Source: Methanobrevibacter thaueri (GTDB taxonomy: Archaea > Methanobacteriota > Methanobacteria > Methanobacteriales > Methanobacteriaceae). Taken from it: a stretch of DNA of 8,251 bases. Location of the stretch: positions 1 through 8,251 of the forward strand of contig NZ_SUTK01000061.1 of NCBI RefSeq assembly GCF_015062905.1, read 5' to 3'. The position numbers were made by a program, and so were the translations under genes. The notes below the pieces were generated by a model. It did no database searches. It had not been told where the DNA came from and saw nothing but the letters and a program-made list of their open reading frames with translations. Below, one piece after another: positions 5,601-8,251 of this stretch (positions are counted from its first letter, which is position 1; each line of letters opens with the position of its first letter).

Positions 5601-7507
5601 ACTCCCGAGAATGGGGTTGGGTAACTCCAGTTAAAGATCAGGGACAAGCAGGATGCTGCTGGGCCTTTGGATCAATTGGAGCATTGGAATCCGCATTGCT
5701 TAAGGCAACAGGAATCAGATATGATCTTTCAGTAAACAATATGGCAAAAGCCATGTTAAAATATTCACAATATGGAATACTTAGTGAATTTGAAGGAGGA
5801 TTTGACCTGCAGGGTCTGGAATATGTTCTCAGTTGGCTTGGCGCATTCCCTGAAGGATACGACACCTATGATGAATTGGGTAAATTATCACCTTTAATTT
5901 CAACCGGTGAAAACATTCACATTATAGATGCATTGATTTTAGGGCACCGCCAAAATGCTACAGACAATGATGCACTTAAAAGGGCAATAATCAAATGCGG
6001 AGCTGTCGCAATTGGAATTGCCGATGACGGTTATGATGGAAATGAGACTTTTTATCAAGACGAATTTGACACAACAAACCATATGATCATGTTTGTTGGC
6101 TGGGATGACAATTACCCCGCTTCTAACTTCCAAAAAACTCCTCCAGGAGACGGAGCATTCATTATAAAGAACAGTTGGGGAACTGATATGGGAGATGAGG
6201 GATACTTCTACATATCATACTATGACACAAGCATCTTAAATGCGACACATGCAGTAGGATTCCTCATTGACAATACCGAAAAATACATCAGAAACTACCA
6301 ATATGATTTTAGCGGAAAAATCGATAAGATTGAAGATAACGGAAATGTCATCAGCTATATGAATTCATATAAATCATTAGGAAATGAACTTATAAGCGCT
6401 GTGGGAACCTACTTCGATGAACATGAGGAATATGTTCTTGAAATCTATGTAAACGGTAAATTGGTACATACTCAAAACGGCACTGCTCCATTTAACGGTT
6501 ATCATACCGTAAAACTGACAAGTGCGATTCCAATCGCATTGGACGATATTTTCACTGTGGTGATGAACAAGACTTCAGTAACCCTATTGAAAGAATCAAG
6601 ACTACACTACATTAACGGTTCATCACAGTACTTTGTGAACGGCACATGGATTAATGCTTGCGATATTGATGCAGTGTGTTCCTTAAAGGCATACACAGTT
6701 GTCGATGACACTAAAATCATTGATAATAAAGACATCACTGTTGATTATGGAACCGACCAATACTTCTCAATTAAAGTTGTGACTGCTGACGGCAAAGCCG
6801 TTTGTGCAGGCGCTGTTGTTATATTTACCATCAACGGAAAAACAACAACTGCTATAAGTGACGGTGACGGAATAGTAAAAGTAAAAATAACTGATGTTCC
6901 AGGCACTTATGAAGTGACAACCACATACAAAAACCAAACCTACAAGAACAAGGTTACCGTAAAATTAGATCCAAGCACTTGTAAGATCACAGGAAACAAA
7001 AACATTAAAGTGGATTATGACGGAGGAAAATACTTCTCAGTTAAAATAGTGTCTGCTGACGGCAAAGTTGCCGCTTCAGGTGTGAGCGTTAAATTCACAA
7101 TCAACGGAAAATCCACAACAGTCAAAACCGACAAAAACGGAAAAGCAAAAATCAAAATAACAGATGTTCCTAAAAAGTACACAATCACAACAACATTCAA
7201 CGGAAAATCTGTTAAAAATACTGTTACCGTAAAACAAGTGCTCAAAGCCAAAAAGGCAACCGTTAAAAAGACAGCCAAAAAATTTGTCTTGAAAGCAACA
7301 CTTAAAATCAACGGCAAAAAGGTCAAAGGCAAAAAGATAACATTCAAGTTTAATGGAAAAACCTACAAAGTCAAAACCAATAAAAAAGGAATGGCAAAGG
7401 TTACCATCAAAAAGAATGTTATCAAAAAGCTTAAAAAAGGTAAAAAATACAATGTAAAAGTTACTTATCTTAAAGACACCATAAAAACAACCGTAAAAGT
7501 CAAGTAG
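2657..7507 (+). CDS. Secreted multidomain surface protein with M14-like and papain-like (C1A) hydrolase domains
   Basis: This 1616-residue protein has a signal peptide (1-22, LIVLIFSFLLILPASAA) and Ig-like or beta-sandwich modules (about 50-138, 140-245, 250-330). An M14-type zinc hydrolase domain (about 335-555) has the HGGE motif (His372, Glu375), DFH (His453) and TCE (Glu521) as probable zinc ligands and catalytic Glu. A beta-helix (580-975) follows, with NGGA-type coils and the cap GFSKDNGGA. The C1A peptidase (978-1203) has TPVKDQGQAGCCWAF with oxyanion Gln995 and nucleophile Cys1001, His1142 in NHMIMFVGW and Asn1172 in KNSWG. Residues 1207-1347 match the lectin-like domain that often follows bacterial and archaeal C1 peptidases. 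Two tandem Ig repeats (1352-1436, 1443-1526) and a tail with about 34 lysines in the last 90 residues end the protein. No membrane anchor or LPXTG is present, so it is probably wall-bound through the tail. All catalytic residues seem present, so both enzymes may be active. Substrates are unknown; pseudomurein peptides or foreign proteins are guesses. It is a single-gene unit with its own promoter and terminator. Confidence 0.92.
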   Translation: MKYTTLLIVLIFSFLLILPASAADINEDVVSADEIAANETISENEETDVELNANETYGTYGNTATELKVYATDSDGYNVDNGTVLFIDVFGKNYTADVKDGIAKTKVFVGQTGQFNIICNYIGTGGYKNATTTLLLTIPVANTTCRNIIATKYDDTVYFTGNVLSDYRQYEGYGGFEEVTEGIVTVYVDNERLGTCDVDVNGNFVYIWNLTRNIVGETINFTGVFSNSKNHYNSSWFSKSFTFAPASDTRIMYEVTLLENNGKEISGIVLDENGKNVMGGTITINNKYTVIVDSQGKFKFYITDETPKNATYEIGVFDWGSKANIRVNTPLMNAIEHTELTDKLIDLCTNGTPYIKFGNGNGKTVVVNVGTHGGELASQVAGFRLINLLANYGDEINGTIYVIPTIFPEATANNTRIYNGTNLNTVADVPETLSNHVVLFARSVNASGLGDFHNTRHGDDDVGITCAMCSYSPTPESYSIAKFIVDETGYYLFAYDQAGVPYAGAIEDYANILGTPAVTCESLSNHRAVEYGTPEMSFNEMRAFLRYFGFDVDEMANIKLDDPSNIAVEFTSPYNYNPSFKTISYDTTFKALQEIINNAAENSTINLEQDYEYDFGFSADGIKIEKNNITINGNSHTINALNKGRVFKINGSDITISNLKIINGFSKDNGGAVLASGCTFINVTFINNKATNGGAISTSDVTIEDCVFNNNSALEYGGCIAGTSGIDVSNSNFTNSKSKYAAAIYSYSGSPDSRFIANIVNSTFENLTSEETAGALGFKAVYGVNIINCNFVSTSSKRNGGALYIDGTTLPGDIYIDNSTFIKSSGDYGGALVILSCTPIIQNSKFINNTALYCGGAIYVSDCEITLNNTLITGNNLIYGNGGGIYLDYSTTYIENCTITDNAKNGIYAYDMTLNVTNTTFSGNGKAIHGVFIECELNNITVVDDSLCLNDTLYLGTISGTGKELTLLNNTIDIVVLPSRFDSREWGWVTPVKDQGQAGCCWAFGSIGALESALLKATGIRYDLSVNNMAKAMLKYSQYGILSEFEGGFDLQGLEYVLSWLGAFPEGYDTYDELGKLSPLISTGENIHIIDALILGHRQNATDNDALKRAIIKCGAVAIGIADDGYDGNETFYQDEFDTTNHMIMFVGWDDNYPASNFQKTPPGDGAFIIKNSWGTDMGDEGYFYISYYDTSILNATHAVGFLIDNTEKYIRNYQYDFSGKIDKIEDNGNVISYMNSYKSLGNELISAVGTYFDEHEEYVLEIYVNGKLVHTQNGTAPFNGYHTVKLTSAIPIALDDIFTVVMNKTSVTLLKESRLHYINGSSQYFVNGTWINACDIDAVCSLKAYTVVDDTKIIDNKDITVDYGTDQYFSIKVVTADGKAVCAGAVVIFTINGKTTTAISDGDGIVKVKITDVPGTYEVTTTYKNQTYKNKVTVKLDPSTCKITGNKNIKVDYDGGKYFSVKIVSADGKVAASGVSVKFTINGKSTTVKTDKNGKAKIKITDVPKKYTITTTFNGKSVKNTVTVKQVLKAKKATVKKTAKKFVLKATLKINGKKVKGKKITFKFNGKTYKVKTNKKGMAKVTIKKNVIKKLKKGKKYNVKVTYLKDTIKTTVKVK
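6710..7234 (+). repeat. Two tandem Ig-like module repeats near the C-terminus
   Basis: Codons for residues 1352-1436 and 1443-1526 encode two copies of one module: NKxIxVDY...YFSxKxVxADGKxVxxxxVxxxFTINGKxTT...KITDVPxxYxxTTTxxxxxxKNxVTVK. DNA identity is patchy (for example TGCTGACGGCAAAG in both), so the duplication is old compared with the coil repeats of the adhesin gene. The second copy is richer in lysine and grades into the basic tail, which itself looks like a third, degenerate copy. Confidence 0.8.
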
Positions 7508-7538
7508 ATGATTTATTCATCTACTTTCCATTTTTTTT
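7502..7538 (+). terminator. Hairpin plus T-tract terminator overlapping the stop codon
   Basis: AAGTAGATGA (7502-7511) pairs perfectly over 10 bp with TCATCTACTT (7517-7526) around a TTTAT loop. Eight T residues follow at 7531-7538. The TAG stop (7505-7507) lies inside the left arm, so the signal is very tight to the gene end. Confidence 0.75.
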
Positions 7539-7705
7539 AATTCATTAGAATTTGTGATTTTTCTGTTTTTCAAAGATATATTGGATACTTTTCATTAGGA
7601 AATTTTGTTCACATTATGAATATGAATTTTAAATCTGATGGAATTAAAAACTGTAATATTTAGAGCAAATAATGACAAATTCCATCATTTATTGCCATAA
7701 TTAGG

Positions 7706-7761
7706 GGGTAACTTTATTTATACAAAAAAACATAATTAATAATAACTAAGAAAAGGGAGGG
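7706..7761 (+). promoter_or_regulatory. Promoter and ribosome binding site of the 69-residue membrane protein
   Basis: A TATA-like TTTATTTATA (7713-7722) stands after a G-rich spacer. Transcription would start near 7745, leaving a leader of about 25 bases that carries a strong GGGAGGG (7755-7761) eight bases before the ATG (7770). The rest of the 262-base gap after the preceding terminator (7539-7705) shows no gene or structure. Confidence 0.5.
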
Positions 7762-7769
7762 AAATAAAT

Positions 7770-7979
7770 ATGGCAAATGAAATTCTTGCAGCAATTTTAT
7801 CCTTTTTTATCCCAGGTTTAGGTCAAGCTTATGCTGGAGATATTAAAAAAGGTGTAATTTTCTTTGTAATTGCAGTTGTTATAGCTATCATATCATTCTT
7901 AACAGCATTCTTATTATCATTCTTAAGTTTGATATTTGCAATTTATGCTGCATACGACGCATATAAGATGGTGGCGTAA
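7770..7979 (+). CDS. Small two-helix membrane protein, TM2-like
   Basis: This 69-residue protein carries FIPGLGQAYAGDIKKG at residues 13-28, the Pro-Gly-Leu-Gly-Gln...Gly...Lys-Gly signature seen in TM2-type and related small membrane proteins. A long hydrophobic stretch follows (29-60), enough for a tight helical hairpin, and the end is AYDAYKMVA. The N-terminus (2-16) is also hydrophobic. It lacks a signal peptide cleavage site and any catalytic motif. Function is unknown; proteins of this kind occur widely in archaea and bacteria. The start is secure because GGGAGGG stands eight bases upstream. It has its own promoter and a strong terminator, so it is monocistronic and not obviously linked to the adhesin genes. 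Confidence 0.85.
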   Translation: MANEILAAILSFFIPGLGQAYAGDIKKGVIFFVIAVVIAIISFLTAFLLSFLSLIFAIYAAYDAYKMVA

Positions 7980-7983
7980 ACCA

Positions 7984-8169
7984 TCATATGCAATTTAAAT
8001 CACTAGAATTTTTTAATTCTAGTATTTTTTCTATTTTTTTAATAAATTCATTATTGTTAGATAAAACAAAAAAAAGATAAACAAGGATAATTATTAGAAT
8101 TATCCAAGTAATTTTATCTAAATGATGCAAGAATACCATGACCTCTTCAAGGTCATGGATGAATTGCAC
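7984..8169 (-). CDS. Doubtful small membrane ORF beginning in the 45-nt repeat
   Basis: This 61-codon frame starts with GTG at 8169 or with ATG ten codons later. It encodes a single strong membrane helix (ITWIILIIILVYLFFVL) followed by a lysine-rich, asparagine-rich tail. In favour, it has a plausible membrane-anchor layout and its first codons (VQFIHDLEE) resemble the in-frame reading of the repeat at 2387. Against, no ribosome binding site has proper spacing before either start, the start region is a palindrome, and the 3' part runs through the terminator of the gene at 7770 on the opposite strand. It may be a real small gene or a chance frame in AT-rich DNA. Confidence 0.3.
   Translation of the reverse strand: MQFIHDLEEVMVFLHHLDKITWIILIIILVYLFFVLSNNNEFIKKIEKILELKNSSDLNCI
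8002..8040 (+). terminator. Terminator of the 69-residue membrane protein gene
   Basis: ACTAGAATT (8002-8010) pairs perfectly with AATTCTAGT (8015-8023) around TTTT, and two T runs follow (8025-8030 and 8034-8040). Confidence 0.75.
8125..8169 (-). repeat. 45-nt repeat, copy 2
   Basis: This is the relative of 2387-2431 in opposite orientation. The inner hairpin is a perfect 9-bp stem, CCATGACCT (8136-8144) with AGGTCATGG (8150-8158), and the outer arms TTGCAC (8164-8169) and TGCAA (8126-8130) can also pair. Compared with copy 1 the inner stem has a compensated change. It may mark one end of a further IS200/IS605-type element running out of the window, or a REP-like palindrome. Confidence 0.6.
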
Positions 8170-8251
8170 TATTGGGTGTACTATCTTTTTTATTTATTTT
8201 TTTGCGTTTATATTTTTTATTTTGTGTTTTTTGGTGAATTTTTTAGGTCAT
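8170..8251. other. T-rich end of window, nothing certain
   Basis: This stretch is strongly T-rich on the plus strand. No gene, promoter or repeat can be supported. A short open stretch on the minus strand at the very edge could be the tail of a gene lying outside, but it is too short to judge. Confidence 0.3.

Noticed and set aside
7015..7347. 110-codon minus-strand hydrophobic frame
   Set aside because: It is the complement of lysine-rich codons (AAA/AAG read as TTT/CTT), which produces false hydrophobic frames opposite the basic tail.

Overview
The window looks like an accessory (adhesin/mobile-element) region of an A+T-rich methanogenic archaeon of the Methanobacteriales, most likely Methanobrevibacter. 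This rests on two large secreted adhesin-like proteins built from beta-helix coils, Ig-like modules and extremely lysine-rich C-termini with no membrane anchor, on archaeal-type TATA elements, on GGAGG-type ribosome binding sites, and on an IS200/IS605-type TnpB. The genus is an inference from protein style, not from a marker gene.

Layout. (1) Positions 2-250 are the 3' end of a tnpB gene (zinc ribbon plus the last catalytic Asp), followed to position 310 by its structured right end / omegaRNA-like region. (2) Positions 317-2176 (minus strand) encode a 619-residue secreted beta-helix adhesin-like protein that starts at TTG with a well-placed GGAGGT. (3) The 480-bp divergent intergenic region (2177-2656) is not empty. 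It holds a second, tnpB-less copy of the same right-end structure (2192-2275, minus strand) that ends four bases before the adhesin's ribosome binding site, a 45-nt repeat (2387-2431), a nested palindrome (2463-2502) and a probable promoter for the next gene. (4) Positions 2657-7507 encode a 1616-residue secreted multidomain protein. Its order is signal peptide, Ig-like modules, a zinc-carboxypeptidase/deacylase-like (M14-type) domain, a beta-helix, a papain-like (C1A) cysteine peptidase, a lectin-like domain, two tandem Ig repeats and a lysine-rich tail. A clear terminator overlaps its stop codon. (5) Positions 7770-7979 encode a 69-residue two-helix membrane protein with its own promoter and terminator. 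(6) A doubtful small minus-strand ORF (7984-8169) begins inside a second copy of the 45-nt repeat. The last 80 bases are T-rich and show nothing certain.

How it fits together. The two big proteins are probably exported to the cell surface and held on the pseudomurein wall by their polycationic tails. The 1616-residue protein carries two unrelated hydrolase active sites on one chain, which suggests wall remodelling, attack on host or neighbour proteins, or peptide scavenging. The 619-residue protein has no enzyme domain and looks like a pure adhesin. Two right-end/omegaRNA-like elements point inward at this adhesin gene from both sides, with only 6 and 15 bases to spare. One of them would form the 5' leader of its mRNA, so the most speculative but interesting idea here is TnpB-RNA-linked control of a surface protein.
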